Source: UBA4582 sp965657335 (GTDB lineage: Bacteria; Pseudomonadota; Gammaproteobacteria; Pseudomonadales; Azotimanducaceae). Taken from it: a stretch of DNA of 64,000 nucleotides. Below are positions 8,674-16,863 of the stretch, in pieces. The DNA is taken from assembly GCA_965657335.1 (NCBI GenBank), contig CBFHOH010000004.1, positions 144,253 through 208,252 of the forward strand, in the 5' to 3' direction. The notes under the pieces are model-generated. The model did no database searches, had not been told where the DNA came from, and saw only the letters and a list, made by a program, of their open reading frames with translations. The translations under genes and the position numbers were made by a program. The stretch's first letter is position 1. The number at the start of each line of letters is the position of its first letter.

Positions 8674-9552
8674 ATGAAAAATTTAAAAAAATCAAAGATT
8701 GGGACAATCCCGTTAGGGCCGATCTATTCCAGCATTTTTGGGATAGTATTCATGGCATCTACGCCGACACTCTCAGCGGCACCGAATGATCCGATCGCGG
8801 TTGAATCGAGAACAGACTCCCGGTTATCAGAGGTAGAGACGCCATTTCAGGCCCCTATTGAAAGCGATGAGCCGCAGGCACCATCCGGCATTGAATCGCA
8901 GTATCAACAGCAACTTCTGCAGCAAGAAGTGCAAGAGCTGAGAGGGCTGGTCGAACAGCTGGAAAACCAAATTAAACGCCTAAAGCAGACCGGAGACGAT
9001 CGTTATTTGGAGCTAGATGGCAGATTTCAGGCGTTACTTGAAGAAGTATCAAACGGCAGTGCGCCAGCGGTAACCAGACCACAAGTTTTACCAAAAGAAA
9101 ACGAAATTGCCACCGGTTCAAATGAGCCTGTCGACGCCGCACCCGTGGCGGTACAAAGCGAGAAGTCGCTCTACGACACTTCGCTAGAGCTAATTCGCAA
9201 CCGCCAATACGATTTGGCGATCACACAATTGCAGGCAGTTATCACGCAATATCCTGATGGTAACTATGCGGCTAATGCTTACTACTGGCTTGGCGAAGTT
9301 TACGCGGCAAAACCTCAGCCCGACTACGAGAGCGCCAGGCAATCGCTGGTCCAAGTTATCACCTTCTTTCCGGAGAATAGAAAAGTCCCCGACGCAGCCT
9401 TTAAGCTAGGTAAGGTCTACCATTTAATGGGAGATTGCGTGCGTGCCGAAGAGTTGTTGAATCAGATCATTGAGCAGCATCAGGGTCGCTCTGTCGCTAA
9501 GCTGGCAGATACGTATCTGCGGAACAAGATGGCAAGTTGTGAAGCAGAGTAG
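8674..9552 (+). CDS. cpoB: Cell division coordinator CpoB (YbgF)
   Basis: Periplasmic TPR protein that coordinates Tol-Pal with peptidoglycan synthesis at the septum. 292 residues with an N-terminal signal sequence (PIYSSIFGIVFMASTPTLSA), a trimerising coiled coil rich in Gln/Leu/Glu (about residues 72-115) and C-terminal TPR units (YDTSLELIRNRQYDLAITQLQ, NAYYWLGEVYAAK, DAAFKLGKVYHLMGD). The spacing of 211 bases and the terminator after pal suggest that it has its own promoter. Confidence 0.93.
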   Translation: MKNLKKSKIGTIPLGPIYSSIFGIVFMASTPTLSAAPNDPIAVESRTDSRLSEVETPFQAPIESDEPQAPSGIESQYQQQLLQQEVQELRGLVEQLENQIKRLKQTGDDRYLELDGRFQALLEEVSNGSAPAVTRPQVLPKENEIATGSNEPVDAAPVAVQSEKSLYDTSLELIRNRQYDLAITQLQAVITQYPDGNYAANAYYWLGEVYAAKPQPDYESARQSLVQVITFFPENRKVPDAAFKLGKVYHLMGDCVRAEELLNQIIEQHQGRSVAKLADTYLRNKMASCEAE

Positions 9553-9608
9553 CTGGCCGGTTTTTGCCCTCGGGCGCTTGGTGACAGCAACCTTGTGGTT
9601 CTGAGCCA

Positions 9609-10247
9609 ATGCTAAGAATTACTGAGATTTTTAATTCACTTCAAGGTGAAAGTAAATCAGCAGGACGTCCCACTGTTTTCGTTCGGTTAACGGGATGTCC
9701 ATTGCGCTGTGAATACTGCGATACCAGTTATGCATTTAGTGGTGGAGAGCAACGGACGCTGGATGCGATTCTAGCTGAAGTGAAGTCCTACAAACCGCGT
9801 TATGTCACAGTCACCGGCGGTGAGCCGCTAGCCCAACCTGAATGTACAACGCTACTCACCCGTTTATGTGATTTAGGCTTGAGTGTGTCTTTGGAAACTA
9901 GCGGTGCACTAGATATCAGTCAGGTTGATGAGCGGGTTTCCGTTGTGATGGATCTCAAAACGCCGGGTTCAAAGGAAGTCAGTCGTAACTTGTATACTAA
10001 TATTCCGCTTCTCAAGGCAAAGGATCAGGTTAAATTTGTGATCTGCGATCGCGAAGACTATCTCTGGTCGGTGTTTAAACTACGAGAGTATGAGCTAGAC
10101 CAACAGGTGGACGAAGTGCTGTTTTCACCAAGCGCTGAGGAGCTTGCGCCGACGCATCTTGCTGATTGGATAGTAAACGATAATTTGCCTGTAAGATTTC
10201 AGTATCAAATGCACAAAATGTTATGGGGAGACAAGCCAGGTGTCTGA
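9609..10247 (+). CDS. queE: 7-carboxy-7-deazaguanine synthase QueE
   Basis: Radical SAM enzyme that converts carboxytetrahydropterin to 7-carboxy-7-deazaguanine in preQ0/queuosine synthesis. 212 residues. The substrate/cluster motif starts FNSLQGESKSAGRPTVFVRLTGC and the radical SAM Cys triad is CPLRCEYCDTSY (CxxxCxxC). The SAM-binding VTGGEPLAQ follows. The stop overlaps the queC start by 8 bases, so the two are coupled. The ATG 56 bases after cpoB fits the family N-terminus (MLRITEIFNSLQGES). Confidence 0.95.
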   Translation: MLRITEIFNSLQGESKSAGRPTVFVRLTGCPLRCEYCDTSYAFSGGEQRTLDAILAEVKSYKPRYVTVTGGEPLAQPECTTLLTRLCDLGLSVSLETSGALDISQVDERVSVVMDLKTPGSKEVSRNLYTNIPLLKAKDQVKFVICDREDYLWSVFKLREYELDQQVDEVLFSPSAEELAPTHLADWIVNDNLPVRFQYQMHKMLWGDKPGV

Positions 10248-10932
10248 GCAGCAAAGATCGTCCAAGGGTAACGCGATTGTACTCTTATCTGGCGGACTCG
10301 ATTCTGCGACCGTGCTTGCGATGGCAACGGACCAGGGTTACCAATGTCACTGTCTTAGCTTTGACTATGGCCAACGTCATCGAACTGAAATTGAATTCGC
10401 TGCGGAATTGTCGGTAAGATTCGGCGCGGTAGAACATCGGGTAATCAACATTGATTTGCGCGCTTTTGGCGGGTCGGCTCTCACAGACGACGAACTTGAC
10501 GTGCCTGTTGACGGCGTAGAAGCGGGCGTGCCGATCACCTACGTTCCAGCGCGTAACACAATATTTCTCTCCTATGCTTTGGGTTACGCTGAGGTGTTAC
10601 CTGCACACCATATTTTTATTGGGGTCAATGCGGTGGACTATTCGGGCTACCCAGATTGTCGACCAGAATTCGTCTCTGCTTTTGAAGAGCTGGCCAATAC
10701 AGCGACCAGAATAGGCACTGAAGGCGAAAGAATCAGCATAGAGACACCGCTAATAGATTTGAAAAAAGAAGAAATCATCCTCACGGGGACTGCACTTGGA
10801 GTTGATTACAGTAAAACGGTTTCCTGCTATCAGTTGACCGAAGCAGGTACCTCGTGTGGCGTTTGTGATAGCTGTAGGATTCGTAAAGTCGGTTTTGCTC
10901 AGGCAGGTTTGGAAGATCCTACCCGTTATTGA
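10240..10932 (+). CDS. queC: 7-cyano-7-deazaguanine synthase QueC
   Basis: ATP-dependent enzyme that makes preQ0 from 7-carboxy-7-deazaguanine and ammonia. 230 residues, complete. The PP-loop ATPase motif LLSGGLDSATVLAMA is near the N-terminus. The C-terminal zinc-binding cysteines are in CYQLTEAGTSCGVCDSCRIRKVGFAQAG. It probably starts at GTG 10240, inside the end of queE. queD is not in the window. Confidence 0.95.
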   Translation: MSEQQRSSKGNAIVLLSGGLDSATVLAMATDQGYQCHCLSFDYGQRHRTEIEFAAELSVRFGAVEHRVINIDLRAFGGSALTDDELDVPVDGVEAGVPITYVPARNTIFLSYALGYAEVLPAHHIFIGVNAVDYSGYPDCRPEFVSAFEELANTATRIGTEGERISIETPLIDLKKEEIILTGTALGVDYSKTVSCYQLTEAGTSCGVCDSCRIRKVGFAQAGLEDPTRY

Positions 10933-11130
10933 CAGTGAAGCCGCCGTCTAGATCAGATCTTGTTACCTTTCGGTATGCTGCTTTTGTCACAGGCTTTAGC
11001 ATACGGTCTGAAATATGTATCGGACTCGTCGCGTGGGTAAGCGTCTGATAAACCTTTCCATTTATCTTGTTTTCTGGGATAAATCCGCGAAATGCATGAG
11101 TTCTGGTTCAGCAATCGCTAGAATTAGACG

Positions 11131-11673
11131 ATGAGAATAATGATGAAGTGGACCCTGAGGGTCCTTGTGTTTGCAGGCCTCGCCTTTTTATCCTTAAGTG
11201 TTGCTTCCGTCGCTCTTACGCCAGAATCAATCCAACCTAGTCAGAACAATAAAGGCGCAGTCATTCGTGTTTACGGCGCGGATGTCTGGGGTATCAGGGG
11301 ACGCTTTGCCATTCATACCTGGATCGCGACGAAAGCAGCAGAGGATGAAGTGTTTACGTTGCATGAAATTATTGGGTGGAAGTTGCGCCGCCAACAGACA
11401 GCACTTACCGTGACGCGGGGACGCCCAGACAGGCCTTGGTTTCGCTCCCCTGCCATCTTGTTGCATGAGATTACAGGAGATGAAGCGGAGAAACTTATGC
11501 CAGAAGTTTACGATGCAATTAGCAGTTATCCTTATGCAGAATCCTATACAATGTGGCCCGGCCCAAACAGTAACTCCTTTACCGAGTGGGTGAGTTTGAA
11601 AGTGCCGGGGCTCAAGCTTGAACTGCCAACCAAAGCGATTGGCCGTTCTTGGATGATCGATAATTTCCGCTAG
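11131..11673 (+). CDS. DUF3750 domain-containing protein
   Basis: 180 residues with an N-terminal hydrophobic signal/anchor (LRVLVFAGLAFLSLSVASVAL), so the rest is probably periplasmic. The segment VIRVYGADVWGIRGRFAIHTWIATKA and the later PWFRSPAILLHEITGDEAEKLMPEVYDAI, YPYAESYTMWPGPNSNSFTEWV match what I recall of the DUF3750 family. Function is unknown. The conserved His in FAIHTW and the Asn/Ser-rich PGPNSNSF loop resemble an enzyme active site, but this is not established. It stands alone between queC and the ABC exporter, in the same orientation. Confidence 0.8.
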   Translation: MRIMMKWTLRVLVFAGLAFLSLSVASVALTPESIQPSQNNKGAVIRVYGADVWGIRGRFAIHTWIATKAAEDEVFTLHEIIGWKLRRQQTALTVTRGRPDRPWFRSPAILLHEITGDEAEKLMPEVYDAISSYPYAESYTMWPGPNSNSFTEWVSLKVPGLKLELPTKAIGRSWMIDNFR

Positions 11674-11714
11674 CAATTTCACTCACCGCCCTGCAGTTCC
11701 TAAAAGTAAGCACT

Positions 11715-13532
11715 ATGTCAGAAATCACATCGCCGCCTTCTCCCTCGAGCACCTCGCAGGAAAGGGCTAAAGGCAAGTCGCTCAAACCTCTGCAGATGCT
11801 GGTGCCGTTTATAGCGCCCTACAAAGGTACCCTAATGCTCGCGGTGTTAGCGCTGCTGCTTTCCTCCGCGGCAATGCTGGCAATGCCGATGGCTGTTCGT
11901 AATGTGATTGATCACGGATTCTCGGTTGAAGACGCAGCAAACGTTGATAAGTACTTTTTTGTATTGCTGTTGTTTGCGCTCGGGATTGGTTTTTTTGGCG
12001 CAATTCGTTCCTATTTTGTCAACTGGTTAGGCGAACGAGTGGTAGCTGACTTGCGGGATCAGGTTTTTCGACATGTTTTGCGAATGGATCCCACCTTTTT
12101 CGAAGTGACGAGGATCGGAGAGGTGCTTTCGAGGCTCACTGCCGACACGACACTTATTCAATCGATATCCGGCGTGGGTGTTTCGATTGTGCTGCGCTCT
12201 GCTATTCAATTTATCGGCTCTCTTGCCTTGCTTGCATACACGAATATCCAACTAACGGGCATTTTACTCGTTGTTTTACCGATGATATTCGTACCGATAT
12301 TACTGATCGGTCGTTGGGTAAGAAGGTTGTCTCGCGCCTCACAAGACAGGGTCGCCGACGCCAGCGGGCGTGCAGCCGAGACATTGAATGCGGTTGAAAC
12401 AGTTCAGGCGTTTACTGCTGAAAAGCTCGAGGGTGAGCGGTTTAGTCGAGCTATTACCGATAGTTTTACGACGGCAATTAAACGAATCCGGGTGCGTGCA
12501 TTATTTACGACCATCGCTGCTACCGGTGTTTTTGGGGCACTAATTTTTGTTCTCTGGATGGGGGCGAAAGCGGTGCTCGCAGGGGAAATCAGCAGTGGTG
12601 AGTTGGGCCAATTCGTCTTGTATGCCCTGTTTGTCGGTGTTTCCGCGGCCGCGCTTAGTGAAATCTGGGGCGAAGTCCAACGTGCGTCTGGTGCGATGGA
12701 GCGTTTGACCGAATTGCTCTTGATGAAGCCGGCGATAGTTGCTCCTGAGAACGCTGTTGCCTTGCCATTAGCCACAGAGCGTAGTGTTCACTTTGAGCGT
12801 GTGAGTTTCTCCTATCCATCGAGGCCCGATGTGCGAGCGATTAATGAACTTGAGTTGCATATATCTGCCGGTGAACACGTGGCGTTTGTTGGACCCTCAG
12901 GGGCGGGCAAAAGCACCATTTTTCAACTCTTGCTCAGATTTTACAACACAGCAGGAGGCAGAATTCTAATTGATAATACCGATATATCACGGGTAGCACC
13001 CGAGGATGTTCGTCGCTGTGTGGGTATTGTGCCTCAGGAAACAACGATTTTCGGTGCCTCTGCCGCGGAAAATATCCGTTTCGGCAGACCTGATGCGAGT
13101 GATGATGAAGTGATCGAGGCCGCTCGTGCCGCGCTTGCACATGATTTTATTGCGAAGCTACCTCAGGGTTACGATACTTTTTTGGGTGAAAAAGGAGCCC
13201 GGCTTTCCGGTGGTCAGAAGCAACGGATTGCTATTGCCAGAGCTGTGCTGAAAGATCCTCCGATCTTATTACTTGACGAGGCAACGAGTGCGCTTGATGC
13301 CGAGAGTGAAAGACTCGTGCAACAGGCACTAGAGAAGCTTCAGGAAAACAGAACAACGTTGGTGATAGCACACAGACTCGCGACCGTCCTGGATGCAGAC
13401 AGGATCGTTGTCATGAACGAGGGTAAGATTGAGAACATTGGCACCCATTCAACATTAATTGAATGTGATCCGTTATATGCCGGCATGGTAAAACTTCAAT
13501 TTGGAGAAACAGCATTGGAGCAATCTCAGTGA
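11715..13532 (+). CDS. MsbA-like ABC transporter, fused permease/ATPase
   Basis: 605-residue half-transporter of the lipid/peptide exporter type. A cytoplasmic N-terminus is followed by a six-helix ABC membrane domain (about residues 30-315) and an ATPase with Walker A GPSGAGKST, Q-loop VPQETTIFG, signature LSGGQKQRIAIARA, Walker B ILLLDEATSALD and the H-loop VIAHRLATV. It should work as a homodimer. The 3' end overlaps the next gene by four bases (GTGA), coupling it to the lipoprotein and rhombosortase. The substrate cannot be read from the sequence. Confidence 0.9.
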   Translation: MSEITSPPSPSSTSQERAKGKSLKPLQMLVPFIAPYKGTLMLAVLALLLSSAAMLAMPMAVRNVIDHGFSVEDAANVDKYFFVLLLFALGIGFFGAIRSYFVNWLGERVVADLRDQVFRHVLRMDPTFFEVTRIGEVLSRLTADTTLIQSISGVGVSIVLRSAIQFIGSLALLAYTNIQLTGILLVVLPMIFVPILLIGRWVRRLSRASQDRVADASGRAAETLNAVETVQAFTAEKLEGERFSRAITDSFTTAIKRIRVRALFTTIAATGVFGALIFVLWMGAKAVLAGEISSGELGQFVLYALFVGVSAAALSEIWGEVQRASGAMERLTELLLMKPAIVAPENAVALPLATERSVHFERVSFSYPSRPDVRAINELELHISAGEHVAFVGPSGAGKSTIFQLLLRFYNTAGGRILIDNTDISRVAPEDVRRCVGIVPQETTIFGASAAENIRFGRPDASDDEVIEAARAALAHDFIAKLPQGYDTFLGEKGARLSGGQKQRIAIARAVLKDPPILLLDEATSALDAESERLVQQALEKLQENRTTLVIAHRLATVLDADRIVVMNEGKIENIGTHSTLIECDPLYAGMVKLQFGETALEQSQ

Positions 13533-14332
13533 AGAATACACTTATAATACTCGGACTGGTGACGTTACTTTCCGCCTGTCATTCAACACCGATCTATCGC
13601 AATAGCAGCGTAGTAGATTATCTGTATCCACAATCAAAGAGTCAGCTGGTGAGCGAGGAAATCGTAAGATTGAGCCTGCCGTTGAAAATAGGCATCGCAT
13701 TTGCACCGAGTGGTTTTAACGCCCGTGAAGACCTGAACGAAGTAAAAAAGATCGAGTTAATGCATTCAATTGGTGAACAATTCAAAACTTATGATTTTGT
13801 CGAATCAATTGCGGTTATTCCCTCTGATTATTTACGGTCGCAGGGAAGTTTCGATAACCTTGATCAAATTAAACGTATGTTCAATATCGATGTCATAGCA
13901 TTAGTTTCTTATGATCAAACCAGTTACACAGATGAGGGGTTGGCATCAATCGCTTACTGGACAATCATTGGCGCATACATCATTCCCGCCGAAGAGAATT
14001 CAACTCACACCATGCTAGATGCTGTGCTCTATGACATTGACAGCAGGAAATTGTTGTTTCGTGCGCCAGGTAGAAGTAGCGTGTCGAGTAAATCAACGCT
14101 GGTAGGCCTCGCGGAGCAGACTCGTGAAGACGCCATTAAGGGTTTTGAAGAAGCGAGTGTAAGCTTGGTCGGCAATCTGAAAATAGAGCTTGAACAGTTC
14201 AAAGAAAGAGTGAGGCAAGCGCCGGGAGAGTATCAAATTGTGAAAAGCGAAGGGTATAGCGGCAGTGGTTCAAGCTCTTGGGCGTTGTTAGTCTTGGCGG
14301 GGGGCATAGCGTTTCGATTTTTCCGGCGGTGA
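13529..14332 (+). CDS. Rhombotarget-type lipoprotein with GlyGly-CTERM-like tail
   Basis: 267 residues. The lipobox LLSAC makes Cys17 the lipidated residue. The body (YRNSSVVDYLYPQ, LPLKIGIAFAPSGF, YDQTSYTDEGLASIAYWTIIGAYIIPAEEN) resembles the rhombotarget lipoprotein family as I remember it. The C-terminus has the tripartite sorting layout: a Gly/Ser run (SGSGSSS), a hydrophobic helix (WALLVLAGGIAFRF) and terminal arginines (FRR). This is the GlyGly-CTERM signal cut by rhombosortases, and a rhombosortase gene overlaps the stop codon. The start is GTG, within the end of the ABC gene. Biological role unknown. Confidence 0.82.
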   Translation: MKNTLIILGLVTLLSACHSTPIYRNSSVVDYLYPQSKSQLVSEEIVRLSLPLKIGIAFAPSGFNAREDLNEVKKIELMHSIGEQFKTYDFVESIAVIPSDYLRSQGSFDNLDQIKRMFNIDVIALVSYDQTSYTDEGLASIAYWTIIGAYIIPAEENSTHTMLDAVLYDIDSRKLLFRAPGRSSVSSKSTLVGLAEQTREDAIKGFEEASVSLVGNLKIELEQFKERVRQAPGEYQIVKSEGYSGSGSSSWALLVLAGGIAFRFFRR

Positions 14333-14892
14333 TGAGATTACCGTGGCTGACTTGCATACTAATTCTAGCGTGTTGTGTGCTCTATCTGTTTGATGTCGGA
14401 CACTGGACTCAGTACGACAGGGCATCAATAACTCAATATTTCCGGTTTTTTACTGCTGCATTTTCACATTACACCCTAGCTCACCTCGTTTCGAATTCCC
14501 TCGTATTGCTTGTGCTGGGTACTGTGTTTGAAAAAAATTGTCACTCGACGCATTTTTTTGTACTGACGTTGGTGGTCTTGGTGACGACCGTCATGTTCCT
14601 GCATTTTTTTCTACCAAGGTACGTGACCTACGCAGGTATTTCTTGTCTGAATTTTGCTTTGATGGGATGGCTCTTTGGCGTGAAAGGCGCGCGCAATCCT
14701 GCGTCAAGTATCATGGCGTTAGCATTACTTTTTTGTTATGAGTTTTATGTGGTGACGAGTGCTGAAAAAGCGGCCGATATAGTTAAACCTGCTTGGCAGC
14801 TTCACATGCTGGCATTTATCGAGGGGGTTGGTTTTTATTGGTGTCAGCGGTTTGGATTAAAGACGCGATTCGCTGGCCTCGGTATTAGATAG
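14332..14892 (+). CDS. rrtA: Rhombosortase (rhomboid-family C-terminal processing protease)
   Basis: Intramembrane serine protease that is expected to cut GlyGly-CTERM tails. ATG 14332 shares one base with the upstream stop; an in-frame ATG at 14278 would add 18 residues inside the upstream gene and is less likely. 186 residues, mostly membrane helices. The rhomboid motif HxxxxHxxxN is present as H46, H51 and N55 (FSHYTLAHLVSN). The candidate nucleophile is Ser104 in AGISCLNF and the candidate partner is His158 in WQLHML. The usual GxSG is GISC here, so activity is plausible but not certain. The last 36 bases overlap the convergent hydrolase gene. Confidence 0.8.
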   Translation: MRLPWLTCILILACCVLYLFDVGHWTQYDRASITQYFRFFTAAFSHYTLAHLVSNSLVLLVLGTVFEKNCHSTHFFVLTLVVLVTTVMFLHFFLPRYVTYAGISCLNFALMGWLFGVKGARNPASSIMALALLFCYEFYVVTSAEKAADIVKPAWQLHMLAFIEGVGFYWCQRFGLKTRFAGLGIR

Positions 14893-15825
14893 TGCAGTTT
14901 GATCTGCCGCCTTCAGGTGCTGAAGCATATTGCTCAAAATTTCCGGTAGTATCTCTGCGGGCATGTTGTGTGCCATGCCCTCGAGTGCAACAAATTTTGA
15001 ACCTTTGATCAAACTTGCCGTATATTCACCATGTGGCAAGGGGATGAGCGCATCGTCGACACCGTGAATGACGAGGGTTGGTGTGGAAATTGTTTTCACT
15101 GCCTCGGTTCTGTCTCCCGATTTGAGTATTGCCATAATTTGCCGTGGCATCGATTCTGTATAGATACCGAGTTGTCTTAAACGCGCTTTGTTATCCACTT
15201 TATCGTTAGCCATGTTCTGTAGTTGTTCGTTGGCCTGCGTGCTCGGTGGTGGTAGATGATCACCAAAACCGGGCGTCGACATGATTGAGGTGAGGCTGGA
15301 CACTCGAGCAGGATGGTTTGTCGCAACAACCTGGGCGATCATGCCACCCATTGAGGCGCCGACAATATGCGCTCGGTTAATCTCCAGTTCGTCGAGAAGT
15401 GCGACTGAGTCCTGAGCCATATCATCAAGGTTATAGTCCGCATCAACATCAAAACCGAACCTCGCCTTAAGAAGTTGCCACCAGATTAGCGGTTGTCCAA
15501 ATTCTTCAAGGCGTTGTGAATCGCCTGTATCCCTGTTGTCAAAAAGCACGATTCGGTAACCGGCATCGGCCAATTGCATAACGAAGTTATCGCCCCAGAG
15601 GACGTGGGAAGCGCCTAGCCCCATAATCATCAGCACCGCAGGCTTATCGTCCTCACCAATGACTTTGTAAGCAATTTCGATATTGTTAACCGTAGCGTGA
15701 CTGAGTTCCAATGATCGGATCTTCGCCGCGTGTTCCTGAGCTTTTGACGCATCGCTCGCTTGTATTTGCCATGCAAAAAGTAGTGAGAGACCCAAGGATA
15801 GGTTCAGAATGGCTGATATTTTCAT
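14857..15825 (-). CDS. Alpha/beta hydrolase, exported
   Basis: 322 residues with a signal peptide (ISAILNLSLGLSLLFAWQIQASDA). The fold is clear: oxyanion region LMIMGLGASHVLWGD, a GDSQRLEEFGQP segment, nucleophile elbow VGASMGGMIAQ (Ser), acid in HGVDDALIP and catalytic His in EGMAHNMP. It resembles the family of periplasmic hydrolases annotated as alpha/beta fold or TAP-like; the substrate is unknown. It is convergent with the rhombosortase and overlaps its 3' end by 36 bases. Monocistronic. Confidence 0.88.
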   Translation of the reverse strand: MKISAILNLSLGLSLLFAWQIQASDASKAQEHAAKIRSLELSHATVNNIEIAYKVIGEDDKPAVLMIMGLGASHVLWGDNFVMQLADAGYRIVLFDNRDTGDSQRLEEFGQPLIWWQLLKARFGFDVDADYNLDDMAQDSVALLDELEINRAHIVGASMGGMIAQVVATNHPARVSSLTSIMSTPGFGDHLPPPSTQANEQLQNMANDKVDNKARLRQLGIYTESMPRQIMAILKSGDRTEAVKTISTPTLVIHGVDDALIPLPHGEYTASLIKGSKFVALEGMAHNMPAEILPEILSNMLQHLKAADQTALSNTEASESRL

Positions 15826-16011
15826 AAAATTTGTTAGCTTGATTGCTGGAAACTCATCAAGGTTATAGTTGAAACCAAATTAGCGACGGGTTCAAGTGCT
15901 GTTTTTCATCGTTTTTAAGCTCAATCCTCACGGTTGTGATGGTAAGCAGATTTAGGCAGTATCAAAAGTGAACAAGGGTGAATAGTGAATCAAAAATATA
16001 GGTACTAGCGG

Positions 16012-16863
16012 ATGGATGATTTTGAGGGAAGAGTTGCGTTTGTAACCGGAGCTGCTAGTGGTATAGGTCTGGGGATGGTTCGAGCATTCGTCGCGCGCGG
16101 CATGCAGGTGATGATGGCTGATATTGAGGAGCAAGCGCTTCTAAAGGCCGCGGCCACGCTTGATTCGAACGCTGTTTCGACGATTGTCTGTGATGTAAGT
16201 ACCCGTGATTCAGTTCAGAATGCCGCGAATGAGACGATCGAAACATTCGGCAAGGTACATGTCGTATGTAACAACGCGGGTGTCTCTACCGGCGGGCTCA
16301 TTGATGAATGTGATCCGGGAGACTGGGATTGGGCCATGGGGGTCAATCTGATGGGCGTGGTTCACGGTTGTGAGGCATTTGTACCGCACATCAAGGCTCA
16401 GGGTGAAGGTGGTCATGTAGTTAACACCGCCTCTATGGCTGGTTTACTGGGGCGAAACCCTGGGTGGACTATTTATAACGCTAGCAAGTATGCGGTGGTG
16501 GGTCTAACCGAGGCGCTGTTTGAAGAAGGCAAAGTCGGCGGCTTTGGTGCATCGGTGCTTTGTCCAGGCGCGGTGAGAACGCAGATCTATCATGCCCCGC
16601 GTAATCGTCCCGAGCGACACGGTCCTCAAAGATCGAAGCCAGCTTATACCGATATATCGGACGATCTGGCTAAAGGACTGGACCCGGATATTGTTGGCCA
16701 GCTTGTGACCGAGGCGATCGCTGCGAGACGATTGCATATTATTACGGATCCTAGATTCGGCAGAATGGTCGAGAAGCGTTTCGACAGGATTGCATCTGAT
16801 TTTGACTGGGCTGCCAACAGTGAGACCCTTCGTGTCACCGGGTCTCCTGGGGCTATCGAATAA
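16012..16863 (+). CDS. Short-chain dehydrogenase/reductase
   Basis: Cytosolic NAD(P)-dependent oxidoreductase, 283 residues. N-terminal Rossmann motif VTGAASGIGLGMVRAF, then NNAGVSTGGLID, catalytic Ser in VNTASMAG and the YNASKYAVVG motif (YxxxK). The longer C-terminal part (PERHGPQRSKPAY, EAIAARRLHIITDPRFGRMVEKRF) matches SDRs of the 280-residue type often found in lipid or steroid metabolism, but the substrate is not readable. The stop is directly adjacent to that of the convergent beta-propeller gene. Confidence 0.9.
   Translation: MDDFEGRVAFVTGAASGIGLGMVRAFVARGMQVMMADIEEQALLKAAATLDSNAVSTIVCDVSTRDSVQNAANETIETFGKVHVVCNNAGVSTGGLIDECDPGDWDWAMGVNLMGVVHGCEAFVPHIKAQGEGGHVVNTASMAGLLGRNPGWTIYNASKYAVVGLTEALFEEGKVGGFGASVLCPGAVRTQIYHAPRNRPERHGPQRSKPAYTDISDDLAKGLDPDIVGQLVTEAIAARRLHIITDPRFGRMVEKRFDRIASDFDWAANSETLRVTGSPGAIE

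Noticed and set aside
10933..11130. Possible attachment-site duplicate of the tRNA-Lys 3' end after queC
   Set aside because: Only very short, gapped similarity to the tRNA end was seen, not a real repeat.
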